From positions 18,862,753 to 18,926,752 of the forward strand of contig NC_068349.1 of assembly GCF_014633365.1 (NCBI RefSeq): a stretch of DNA of 64,000 nt, given 5' to 3'. Position 1 is the first letter of the stretch. The number at the start of each line of letters is the position of its first letter. The notes under the pieces are model-generated. The model was given only the letters and a program-made list of their open reading frames with translations. It was not told where the DNA came from and did no database searches. Of this stretch, positions 39,501 through 51,500 are shown piece after piece. The position numbers were made by a program, and so were the translations under genes. This stretch comes from Diospyros lotus (taxonomy: Eukaryota > Streptophyta > Magnoliopsida > Ericales > Ebenaceae).

Positions 39501-42500
39501 ATGCTACTTTACAAGACTATCTCCAGAATCAAGGGATCATACATCAAACCAAATGCGTTGAGCGTTGATACCACTGCTTAGAATGGTGTAGCAAAAAGGA
39601 AAAACAGACATCTCTTAGAGATCGTCAGGCCAATGCTCTTTGCCATGCATGTCCCCAAAGTTTACCAAGGTGATGTAGTTCTTACTACTACCTATTTAAT
39701 CAATAGGATGCCACTCATGACTCTCAATTTTAAAACACCTTTAGAGCTCCTAATGGGAGTCTCTCCCTATACTATCCCTCCCAAGGTGTTTGGCTGCACC
39801 TGCTAAGCTTGAAACCACTCTCCTACAATCAGCAAATTAGACCATCGAGCTCTTAAAATGTATATTCATTAGGTACTCTGCTACATAGAAAGGGTAAAAG
39901 TGCTACCATCCACCTACTTAGAAGTTTTCTGTAAGTATGGATGTCACATTTAGAGAGGATGACAGATATTTTCAATGCAACCAATCACCTCTTCATGGGG
40001 GAGAATATCAATACCAAAGTACAGGAAGAGGTGTCAATGCAATGGATTGATACTACTGGTAAAGTGTTGGATTTGAGTGAAGAAGGTGGAGAGAATGTTG
40101 TTGATGAACCCAGGCAAGAGGAAAAACTAGGGAATGTTGATCAACATCAAGAACCGAACAGACTTGGTAATGGGGAGTTTTCGACTTATTTCTGAAGGAA
40201 ACAAGTCCATCAACAAAGTCTACCTAGCTAGGAAGATTCCCAGGACGTCATTGATCCAAGTAAACATTTTACTAAATCTGAACAACTTTTGCATCTAGTC
40301 AATTTCCAGCAACAAACCTTGATCTTGATGCTACTATTCCTAAAACTAAACCTATTCTTGATTCTTCATTTAAACTCTCTAATTTATATCTTCATATAGC
40401 TATCAGAAAAGGAGTTAGGAGTTGTAGACAACATCCTATCTCCAAATCTGTTACTTATAATTCATTGTCTACCTCCTATAAAGATTTTCTATCCTCTTTA
40501 GAATCAGTAACACACCCACTGATTGGAAGCATGCTATTGGTAGGCCATACTAGAAACATGCTATGGTGGAGGAAATGAAAGCCCTAATGAAGAATAATAC
40601 ATGGGAACTCAATGAACTGCCACCTGACAAAAAAACCAGTTGGCTATAAATAGGTTTTCACTATTAAATACAAGACAGATGGAACAATTGAAAGATACAA
40701 GATAAGACTGGTGGCTAAGAGGTTTACTCGAACCTATGGAGTGGACTATGAAGGAACTTTTGCCCCTACAACAAAAATGAACACAGTACGATTTCTTCTA
40801 TCATGTGTAGCTATTCTAGACTGGGACCTACATCAATTGGATGTAAAGAATGCATTCTTGCATGGAGAGCTGGGAGAATAAGTACACATGGAGATCCCAC
40901 CAGATTTCAATAATTCAAAGAAGCAAGGAAAAGTTTACAGGTTAAAGGAGGCCCTATATGGTCTAAAACAATCCCTCAAAGCTTGGGTTTATAGATTTAG
41001 CAAGGCTGTAATAAGACTCGATTATCAACAAAGTAATGCTAATCACACCATGTTCTTTAAAAGAAAGGAACACAAGCTAACTATTCTTATTGTTTATGCT
41101 GATGACATAGTGATGAAAGGAAATTACCATGACAGAATACGTCTGGTAAAGGAATACATGGGGGAAGAATTTGAGATCAAGGATCTTGGGCAGATAAGGT
41201 ATTTCTTGGGAATTGAAGTAGCCAAATCAGACAAGGGCATTCTTATTTTCCAAAGAAAATATGTTCTAGATTTATTAACTGAGACAGGTATGCTAGGATG
41301 TAAGCTTGCAGATTCACCAATTGAAGTAAATCACAGGCTTAGAGCTGATGAAGGTGAAGAGGCTAACAAAGGCAGGTATCAAAGGCTGGTCAGGAAGCTA
41401 ATATACTTGTCCCATGTAAGACCAAATATTGCCTATGTAGTAGAGGTTGTAAGCCAATTCATGCAGAATCCTAAGTCAATTCATAAGGAGGATGTCTACA
41501 AGATTTTAAGGTATCTAAAAATAGCTCCTAGGAAAGGTTTACTATTTTCTAACCATAACCATCTGAACATAAAGGATACACAAATGCAAATTGGGATGAA
41601 TTCCTAGATAATAGAAGATCAACCTCAGGATACTGCACCTTTGTTGGAGGTAACTTAGTTATATGGAGTAAGAAACAATCAATTATGGCTAGGTCTAGTG
41701 CTGAAGCTAAGTATAGGGCAATGGCCCTAGGTGTATGTGAGTTGTTTGTTGAGCCAACTTGCTCATATTAATTAAGTTTTGATGATTAACAAAAAGGATA
41801 TTTTCAATATACAAATTATAGTGTTTTTACTGATTAACAAAAAGAGTATTTTTCTCAAATATATTAATTGTAGTACCAAATTATTTTTGATTAATTTATA
41901 AAATATTTTTTCATCGTATATGTATTACCAAAAATTTTATTTTCCATAAAAATTACTTGAAAATTTTATAATGCATAAAATATTTTTTTATCCATTACTA
42001 CAGTGATTTACTATTTGCTACAGTGCGAAAGCCGACCCTTTGATTTTCGAAGGTTGACCCTTTACTGTAATGCGAAAGCTAACCCTTTGAGCTTCACAGG
42101 TTGACCCTTTGCTACAGTGCAAAAGCTAACCCTTTGATCTTCGATGGTCGACCCTTCGCTACATTGATTTACTATTTGCTACAATGCGTTACAAGAAAGT
42201 CAACCCTCGAGCTTCCGAGAGTCGACTTTTGCTTGAGGGTCGACTTTTCAAGCAAAGGTTGACCCTTCCCCTTTGGAAGGTCGACCCTTAGCCTAACAGT
42301 AAAAAAAAATGACCGTTTGAAATAGTACCCCAAACACCTATAAATACCCTCAAACTCAATGTTTTGATCATTCTTTGCACATATTGCATATCCAAAGCAT
42401 TCAAAAGATCTCAAACGCTCTCAAGCTAAAATCCAACCAATCCAAAACTCTCGAAACGTTATTACACAACAACCGAAGAGTAACAAGGCAAGAGGAGAAA

Positions 42501-45500
42501 AAGATTTTCGAGTCTACTCTGAATTTCTCCATCGAATCTAAGGTCACCAATTTATTTATTTATTTAAATATTATTGCCTTGTATAATTTATTCTTAATTG
42601 ATTATTTATTTGTGTCCAAGTGTGGACAAATTATTTGTAAACATTTAAATTATCATTGAGGATTGTATAGATTTCCTAAAACCATTAAAATCTAAATGAA
42701 TCTAGTTTCCAAGATAAGCTAGGGCGAAAACCTTGGTGTAATGGTTGCCTAGAATCCGTTGTAATCTAAGTGTATATCTAGTTTTCAACGTGAACTAGTT
42801 TGAAAACCTTAGTGAAATTGGTTTGGTGGAACCCCAAGAGTGGTTAGACATTGAGAAAGTGGATTAAGTGTTGTGGAGACACCGAACCACTATAAATTGT
42901 CTTGTGTCTCATTTTATTTATTCTTCTTATATATTGTGGCCTGCATTTATTATTAATCATAAACATATTCTATTATTTTTATCAAATATATACTCTCCAA
43001 TAAAATCATTAATCAAGAATATTTATTAAAATTGAGAAAAAAAATTAATCACTCAATTCACCCCCCATCTTGAGTGGGCATACCCTATGGGACCAACACT
43101 GTTATAGGTGAATAATGACAAAGCTAGGATTGCCTAAAAATGAGTCACTCTTACTATATAGTGACAGTAAAGTTGCAATCAGCATTGCTAATAATCCTGT
43201 TTAACATGACATGACTAAACAAGTTGAAATTTATACACACTTCATATAGGAGAAACTAGTCAATGGACAGCTATGCATTCCATTTGTTTAGTCAAGGCAT
43301 TAACTGGCAGATGCCTTCACCAGGGCTTTACACAGCAAGGACTTCATGACTATGATATCCAAGATGGGTATGGAGGATATTCATCCATTATCTTGAGGGG
43401 GAGTGTTAGAATCTCAGGTAAAGATAACAGGCAAGACAACTGTTACTACGATTATTATGGAAAGGTTGACCATAGTGGCGCATGACTGTAAATGGCTGAT
43501 TCTATGGTAGTAATCAATGAAGACAACAAAGCAATCAATCTAAAATAATCATGAATGTATATAAGTTGTAATTAGTATGTTTCTTGTATATACTTTCCTT
43601 ATATTTTCTTTCCTAAACTGTAAATTCTGAAGTTATAAATAGAGAATCATCCGAAGAGGCAAGATGTTTTTGCCTATACTTTCAAAGCCTAGTTGTTGCT
43701 ATTCTTACAATTTAGTTTTTGGAACTTTCTTCAAGTTAAAGTCTACAAAATAATAAGTTTGCAGTTCCAACATTAAATTTTTAGTTTGTCATTATCAAAA
43801 TCCAAATAGAATCCACCTGTAGGGTTCATGAATACCACAGTCCTACATGCATGCACCAAAATATGTTTGTAGTCCATTTATACATGATTTTACCAAGATG
43901 ATCTTTAATTTATCTATCACTTGAACAATGTTAATATCTCTTCACATTTACTATTTGAACATAAACTACATGCCTCTTAACAATTAATTACAAGATGTTA
44001 TCCCATCAAACCATGCTACAGTTGCTTCAAATCATAACTAATCAATACTAAGAAAGATTGACCAACTATAAAATTGAGATCATACTAGAAAAACTAGCAC
44101 TAATATTTCACAAATTGGTAGATACACTTCATTTGAAGTTAGGGCTTGTTTATTTTGTTGTCAGTTTTTAAGTGCTTCCTCTCAGCTCTAATCTTCAAAG
44201 TTTTGCATTCAATTTAGATAAAAAGAAAATATTTTCAAAAATAAGGAAACAACCGAAAATATAATTTTTGATGCCTCTATGTAGAAGGTAATGAAATTTT
44301 TTTATCGAATACCAATATTTTTATTTTATATAGTGATTAAAATTTTATATGTTGAAACTTTTTTATTTTAGATGGTAATTAAACAATATGTTAATTCACC
44401 TAATATATTTTGCTCCCAATAAAGGATACTTTTTATTTTATTGGGCATTTGTAATAGATGCCACTTGTAGAAAAATGGAACAAAAATTTTCAAACCCACG
44501 CATTCCATAATAATATCATCATAAAAGTCAACCACCATACAACAAAGAAGAAAAAATTTTCAAACCCACACATTCCATAATAATATCATCATAAAAGTCA
44601 GCCACCATACAACAAAGAAGAAATCTAACATAAAGTATTACTATATGTGCTACATTATAATATGCGCATAAACTTTTAGCAAAAATGGACCAGACTTGAC
44701 CATGACTAGTGCCAGCCAACAAATTTAGTAATACAATCATACAACATGACATAGCTGTCACAGAAAAATGACGAGTAGAATATAGCAATGGGAGGAACCA
44801 ATAGCTCCAACACTCCAATTTTTCTGTAAATTGGATTTTGATGAAACTTGGGAATAAACTTTGGTGTGGTGGTAGCAGCTTTGTAGGATCAGAGCTCCAG
44901 CTAAGCCAGCCACTGAAGGTCTATGTAGCCATTCCTCAGGATGTCCGTGGGAGTCACACTCCAAACCCCTCTCCCCAACCCCCCATGGCTTTGAAACCAA
45001 GGAGACCAAGGAGAGAACAACTGAACAAGGGACACAGCAAACCCAGAGATAGGTGAGAGCTGGGGTATTTTAGTGGAGGGAGAAGCAGGGGATGGAGATG
45101 CTGAAGAGGCACCTTGAGAGAGGGAGGGGGATCCGGTCAGCAGCTTGGGGACAGGGTTGAGCAGAAATAAAAGAAATAAAGCGAACTTTGTGCTCATTTT
45201 TTGATAACAAAAACACACATCCAAATCACCAACGCAGAAATAAAAAACAGGCACACCATCTTCTTCTTTTTTTTTTTTTTAATTTTGATGACAAGAAAAC
45301 TAAAAATGACAACAAAATCAAATGCCCACTTAGGCCTGTTGGTCTTTGTCATCAAGTTCATGTGTTCCTTTGAGTTAGCCTTTATAATTTTTTGTTGTTC
45401 ACTTTTCTTTCTGTTAAGAAAATAAATACCAAACATTGCATTTGATAACGTTGTCTTTTTCCAAAATTTTGAAACAACTTTGCATGTGTTAAGCCAAAAC

Positions 45501-48500
45501 CATTATATACTAAAAAAAGAAATTTCTTGAATTTTTTCCCTTTTATCCATTATTCTCCATGTGGCAACCTCTTGTTTCTTCCTCCTCCCCCTACAACCTT
45601 TTTTTTTTCTTTTGTCTACCCTTTTTCTTCATTCTCGCCCAACAAACTCACTAGGTTGTTATGATTCTTCTTCTTGTTCTTCCTCCTTCCTTTCTTCTTC
45701 TTCTTCTCCTCAAATGTCAACAAGGGTTCAACGCACCCTTGTCAATAGTGAGGTTGGCCAACCTAGATCTCAGGTCCCAATCTCACTAAACCCGAGCAGA
45801 GGAGAAGAAGAAGAAGAAGAAATGCTGAAGACTTTGAATTTTGGTTTAAAGAAGAAAATGAACATAGAAACACTGTTTTTGGTGTTTTTGTATTTTTCTG
45901 AAAATGAAAACTATATTCACTTGATTAGCAAAAATAAGGAAAAAAAAAACTATACACTTTTTTGGAAATGAAAACATTCATGAGAAGGTGTTTTCTATTT
46001 CTTTTCAAGATTTTGAAAACAAAAACAGAAAACTAAAAATGGCAACAAAATCAAACAGGGCCTTAACCATTCAAAGCAATCACACAATCAGAATTTTTCC
46101 ATTTGTTACTTTAAAGTTTTCTTAGGAGGACAAAAGGATTGAATTTTAGAAAAAAAAAACAACAAAATTTACCATAATATGTTGTCTTTAAATTAACTAA
46201 ATGAAAATATATATATATATATATATGTAGAAAACCATGTACAGAAATATAAGAACAGTTAGGCAAAATAATAGGGATGGTTTAATTGATTCATTACACA
46301 GTTATTTGTTTTCCTTACTTAGGCAGTTTTTTATGTGTTTAACTATTTTCATAGGGGCAGTTACCATTTGTAATATATACATATGTGCCCAATCCGAATA
46401 ATAGATCAAGAAGTTTTAGAATCCAAACTTCTTCATGGTATCAGAGCATTTTTTATTAAAAAATTCCTTCATCGTCCCAATAGCGTCCTTCACCATAGCG
46501 ATCTGTACTTCTTCCTCTCAAGTTCTCGTTGTTCCTGGTTCTAATGGACATTCAGTTATGATGTTCATAAGCGGCAGAAGAAAAGATGACTATCTTAATG
46601 GTGAAGCCCCTCAACCGAATTCAACAGAGTCAAAGTAACAAGACATGGAAGGCAGAACACAATATGGTAATGTCATGCTTGTCAATTCCATGACTAATGA
46701 AGTCAAAGAAAATCTCATCCACTATGAGATGGCACAAGAAGTCTGGGATGCTACAAAGGAGACATATTCCAACACTAAAGACACAGCAGAGGCGTTGTCA
46801 AGTAGACCTCTCAGCCACCCAATATTTTAGTCGTTTAAGTAGAAATTGGCAAAAACTCAACATATTCAAAGTGACCTAAACAGACAGACACTTCATAAAA
46901 AGAAAAATTGAAGGTGGATTTCATACATACCAAGAATCTACCGAAGACTACCTACCAAAGACTCAGTTTGAAGAAGTGAAAATCCAAACTAGGCTTATTT
47001 CATATTTAGAACCCAGCTTGAGGGGGCGTGTAGAAATCATGTGTAGAAATATAGGAACAGTTAGGCAATTAGGCAAAATAATAGGGACAATTTAATTGAT
47101 TCATTATACAGTTATTTATTTTCCTAAGATAGGCAGTATTTCCTGAGTTTAACTATCTCTATAGGGGCAATTACGATTTTGTAATATATCTATGTGTGCG
47201 TGTGTGTGTGTCCAATCTGAATAATAGATCAAGGAGTTTTATAGTCCAAACTTCTTCAATATATTTACTTTAGTGGGCTAATTTATAAGGACTCTGTTGT
47301 GTCATTTGTATTAGATTAGGATATATGTGTAATCAGAACATTGTATTGCAGTATTTGTATTTTTCCTATCATAATGTTAGATGTATAAGTCTTCTAAAAG
47401 GTTTGTTTTTAAGGAGAATGACTGACCGGTTAAATTAGTTATTTCTGGTCAGTCGGTTAGTTGATTATTTCCATGTAATCCACGGCTCTATGGCTTATAA
47501 ATAGAGATCGTGGGATAGGGATAGTTGATCAATATTAGTGTGCCTCATTCTGAGAAGGGTTAGTTCCGGTTTCTGTCTAGTGTTTGGGTTTGAGTGAGAG
47601 AGGTAGAGAAAGGCTAGGTATAGCTTTGTAATCTCTAAATTCTGCTAAGCTTTCAGGGTATATGGGCTGGGTAGAATTAAGGTTCTCTTTGTAATCATCC
47701 TAAAGAGTTATCAAGATAGTGGATTGGAAGTGCTCTACCAGTTTGGACGTAGGTCTCATTTTGAGACCGAACCAAGATAAATCCTTGTGTTTTCTTGCTG
47801 TGTTTGTTATTCTCTTGTGTATTTCAAATATCATTGTGTTCTCTAGTGTGGTAGTGCCTAGGGTGAGCTATTTGAGTTGAGAGAATCTAAGGGAGTGCTG
47901 CGATATACTCTAACAGACTCTTATGTCAATATAATCCAATGGCATAATATGTTCATTCCACATGCACATGCAATTGCTTTGCAAGTAACATGGGAAAAAT
48001 CAAAAATTAATTTTGTCAAGGCTCATAGTTCACATAGGAAAAACAGCACCAATTTACAATTATGGTGGATGATAGTTCTAAGCAATGACTCAAAATCCAT
48101 AGTGTATATGCAAGGATTATGTGTTATCCCTCACAAACATCATATCATTATCCATATTATCAAGAATATAGCTCCTACATGTCACTAAGTAAACTGTTAG
48201 GTTTTATCTTTGGACAGGGTTTGCCCCTATATGTAGCACAGTTCTATATAATTTTACTTGTCAAAAAAAAAAAACTCTTAAAACGCCTTTTTGTCAACAC
48301 CATCAACTCCATCAAAACAAAAGACTTAATGAACTTGGATCAAAAGGTCAACAATTCATTTTTAATGCACCAAATTAATTTACTTTTAACATAGCTAGGA
48401 ACAAAAGCAATTCACATTTCATAAAATCAATGTAACAAACATCTAATAGAATTTAAACGATGCAAAATTTACACTTATCAACTCCAAACAATAAACTAAT

Positions 48501-51500
48501 TATATCTTAATTACCTAGTGGAGAGACAAAATTAGTTTACCAACATCCTGTTTGCTTCCTGTTACTAACTTGTATATCATATGCTCTCACAAGCAAAGCT
48601 AAGTGGAGCTTGAAACCAAAATACAGACTGGTAGTACCTTACACCCACATAAAGAGAGTTAAAATTTTATCAAGAACAAGCGAAAAGCCAATAGGAATCT
48701 ACCTAAAACTTCACATATTCCATGTCAAACTTAGAGAATTGCATCAATTAAAACAAAAACTACAAGAAAAGAAATGAGTACCCTATCAGCAAGAAAGAAG
48801 AAATGTAAAAGGTCTGGGCTAGAGATATAAAAGAGTAGAACACAAATAGACACTCCAATCTGCTGTATAGAGCTATAGATTCTTACATTTTCGTATTTGT
48901 TTTCTGGAATAAATATATTGGAAGTCCTATGACTCTGCACCACTTTCCAATCAAATTCTCCTATTTTATTTTATTTTATTTGCCCCATTTTCTATTTTTA
49001 TTTTGATTGTTTAAGTTGGGTATTGAAAATAAAATATGTGGAAGTTAATTAGAAATATAAGTATGGATAATATTATACTGAGACATGAAAATCAAGTCAT
49101 AGCAAGAGAAGATCAATTTTGATATATTGAATCAATTACCCAAAAAGATTGAGAGATTAATAAAGTTGTTAGCCATAAAATTAAAACAAAATGGTTAAAA
49201 CTAAAAGGTGTATCTAGCATTTTATGTGATAGTGAAATTCTATTAAACCTAAAAGGAAAATTTATAGGATGGCTACAAAACCAACTTTGTTGTATGGCAC
49301 AAAAATGTTGGGTAGCAAACCATTGGCATGTGCAAAATGTGAATGTAAGACATATTACAGTGATATAAAGCCATATAAGAAGGGATAGAACAAAAAATGA
49401 GGTTTCGAAATAAGGTCAAAGTTCAGACACGATTAAATGATTTGATCATGTGAAAAGAAGACCGGTGGCGACTCCTACAAGGAGGGTGGGTAGAATGAAG
49501 AAGTTTTTAGCAGAAGAGATGGAGGAAGAACAACCCTCCCGCTCTTGTAAGAAATAAATAAGCATGATACTAGTTATAAGGACCTTATAAAACAAATGCC
49601 AACAAATACCGATAGATAGAGATGATTAGCGAGCTATTAAGACACATCAATGAAGTATAATCAGTAGCTCCATGAACATTTGTCAAGTGAAAATGCATTT
49701 AATATTATAAAACTTGATGGCAATTGCTCAGAAAATTACAGATTGGACTTCAATGTTGTGTTTCACAAAGTTTCAGGACTTAAAAAAATAAGAATAAAAG
49801 AGGACTTGATTAGAAAAAAGGTCAAAAGTAGAAAACTTTCAATAAACCTATCCCTTTTTCCCATATTTTTTTATCAGTAGTAATTTTTTTTTCTTTCTTC
49901 TCTAATTTCTTCTTCTTTGTACTCACTCAATTATCATCAAAGATGTCTTACGACTTGATAGTATCTAAAGTTACTTTAAATTCTTCAACTTTCTAAAACC
50001 ATAATCTTTTTCCACACATAATTACCATATGTCATGATTTTACTAAAGCTGACACAGATGCAAATGTTGCTCTTAATATCTCCAATTTTGATTGGCAAAT
50101 AGATTATGCATTGTTAGGGATAGGGATACAGTATACATGGGCAAGATAAATAGTGGTAAGAAATGGGAAGGAGAAAAGAAACGATACAAAGGTTGTTACT
50201 CATCCCTTTTTTTGAAAAGGAAAATATAAAGGTAAAGGTAATATAGCCTTGTTTCATTTAGATTAGAACGAAGAGGAATGTTAAAATAATAAAAAAATGA
50301 TAATCATATCCTTCAAAAGCAAAATAGATTTATAAAATACAAAGCACACGAATTTCATTATAATGAATTATGGTTCATTACAAAGTCAAAAAAAGTAAAA
50401 AAAAAAAAAAAAACATTTGAATGCCTTGGTCATTTAAATATGTATTAGGCATTTAAAAAAGAAACCGTTAGTAAGTAAAAGTATTGTGTAAGAGTAAAGA
50501 GTCTCGTAAAAATTACACTCTTATAGAGACAAATTAATAAGCAAAAACACAATAGATAGAGTTTAAAATTTTTTTGTTTTTTGAGGTGTGTTTGAAAAGA
50601 AAAAATTAAAGCTTTTGCAGGTTCTGTTCCTCAAATACATAGATGCCATGCAGTAAACTCTTTCCTTAAGGCACAACAATATAGCTTAGGTTCAATAGAG
50701 GAAAAGAACACACACACACCCCCCCCCCCCCCCCCAAAAAAAAAAGGAAACCAAAGAAAAGTTGAAAACACAAAAGCATAACAGCAGAACATGCACACAT
50801 TCATAAAAGATTTATGCACCAGACACCAATGAGAAAACGACATTTTCTTCTTTTTCCATTTCTATTTGTAATATAATAGACAGCAAACAGAGTTAACACG
50901 AACCCCCTAGAACTTATAGTAATGCTATTTGTACATGGAGTTTGTACATGAAATTACTAACATTTCTTCACAAAATTATCAGCTAACTTTTGAAAATTAT
51001 AAGCACTTTTGGGAAATTATAAACATTTTTGAATTTATATACACTTTTTGGAAATTAACAGCACTTTCGTGAAGAAATGCTACTAATTTCATCAGTGTAC
51101 AAACTCCATGTACAAATAGCATTTCCACAACACTTAAGCTGCAATCCATTTTCAAACAACTGGCGTGTGCGTGTGTGTTTGTGTGCGCGATCGAATAAAA
51201 TACATGGTGATCAAAGTAGATAAATATTAAGCAGTATAAAAGAGCATCCAAGTATTCAGTAAAAAAGAACATCCAAGGATTCAATTAATAACTATTATCA
51301 ATTCCAACTCTAATTCAAAACATAATTAAACAACACAAAAAGTCATTTTACACGTTCTTACCACAAATTTTTATTGGAGCTTCAAGCTCGAGAAGATTAG
51401 GCTGGCTGAGAAAGATTTCTTTAGAAGCGGCACAGAGCGGCCGAATCTCCGCCTCCGTAAGATGCACCTGCTTCGCCACGCGCCCGTTCCTCGCGTCAAG

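Larger units (their letters stand above)
28842..43709 (+). mobile_element. Copia-A: Ty1-copia retrotransposon with four nested insertions
   Basis: The 5' LTR (28842-29159, 318 bp) and 3' LTR (43404-43709, 306 bp) both begin TGTT(G/A)GAATCTC and end TTCTTACA or TCTTACA. The primer-binding site TGGTATCAGAGCC follows at 29160, and the polypurine tract CTTGAGGGGGAG precedes the 3' LTR. The flanks are gttta (28837-28841) and attta (43710-43714), a 5-bp duplication with one change. Removing the nested elements leaves about 5.1 kb, a normal full-length copia. Coding is in pieces: gag 31469-31966 and 36953-37362, protease/integrase 38613-39900, reverse transcriptase 40530-41607, RNase H 41608-41746 and 43099-43392. 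Many stops; inactive. The LTRs differ clearly more than those of Copia-B, so it is the older. Confidence 0.9.
44142..45329. mobile_element. Harbinger-like TIR element enclosing a GC-rich segment
   Basis: The left end GGGCTTGTTTATTTTGTTGT follows TTA (44139-44141). The right end, reverse-complemented, is GTGGGCATTTGATTTTGTTG and is followed by TTA (45330-45332). The tips resemble those of the neighbouring element at 45333-46062, and TTA is the usual Harbinger/Tourist duplication. The interior has a 70-bp tandem duplication and, at about 44860-45160, a GC-rich block with long frames on both strands (minus 44901-45254, plus 44838-45056). It is unclear whether this is one element or two MITE ends of one family by chance facing each other. 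Confidence 0.5.
26421..51361 (-). other. Giant PP1 intron 1
   Basis: 24,941 bp with GT-AG ends on the minus strand. The unique parts are about 26.4-28.8, 43.7-44.1, 47.9-49.2 and 49.7-50.9 kb. The rest is transposable elements: Copia-A with four nested insertions, two Harbinger-like elements, a collapsed copia, an LTR piece, a LINE fragment and a MITE. The main retroelements (Copia-A, Copia-B, Copia-C relatives) lie on the plus strand, antisense to PP1, so their terminators and splice signals would not be read in PP1 transcripts. Confidence 0.85.

Noticed and set aside
45561..45971. 136-codon Ser/Lys-rich frame
   Set aside because: Low complexity (poly-Phe, poly-Ser, poly-Glu) inside a MITE.
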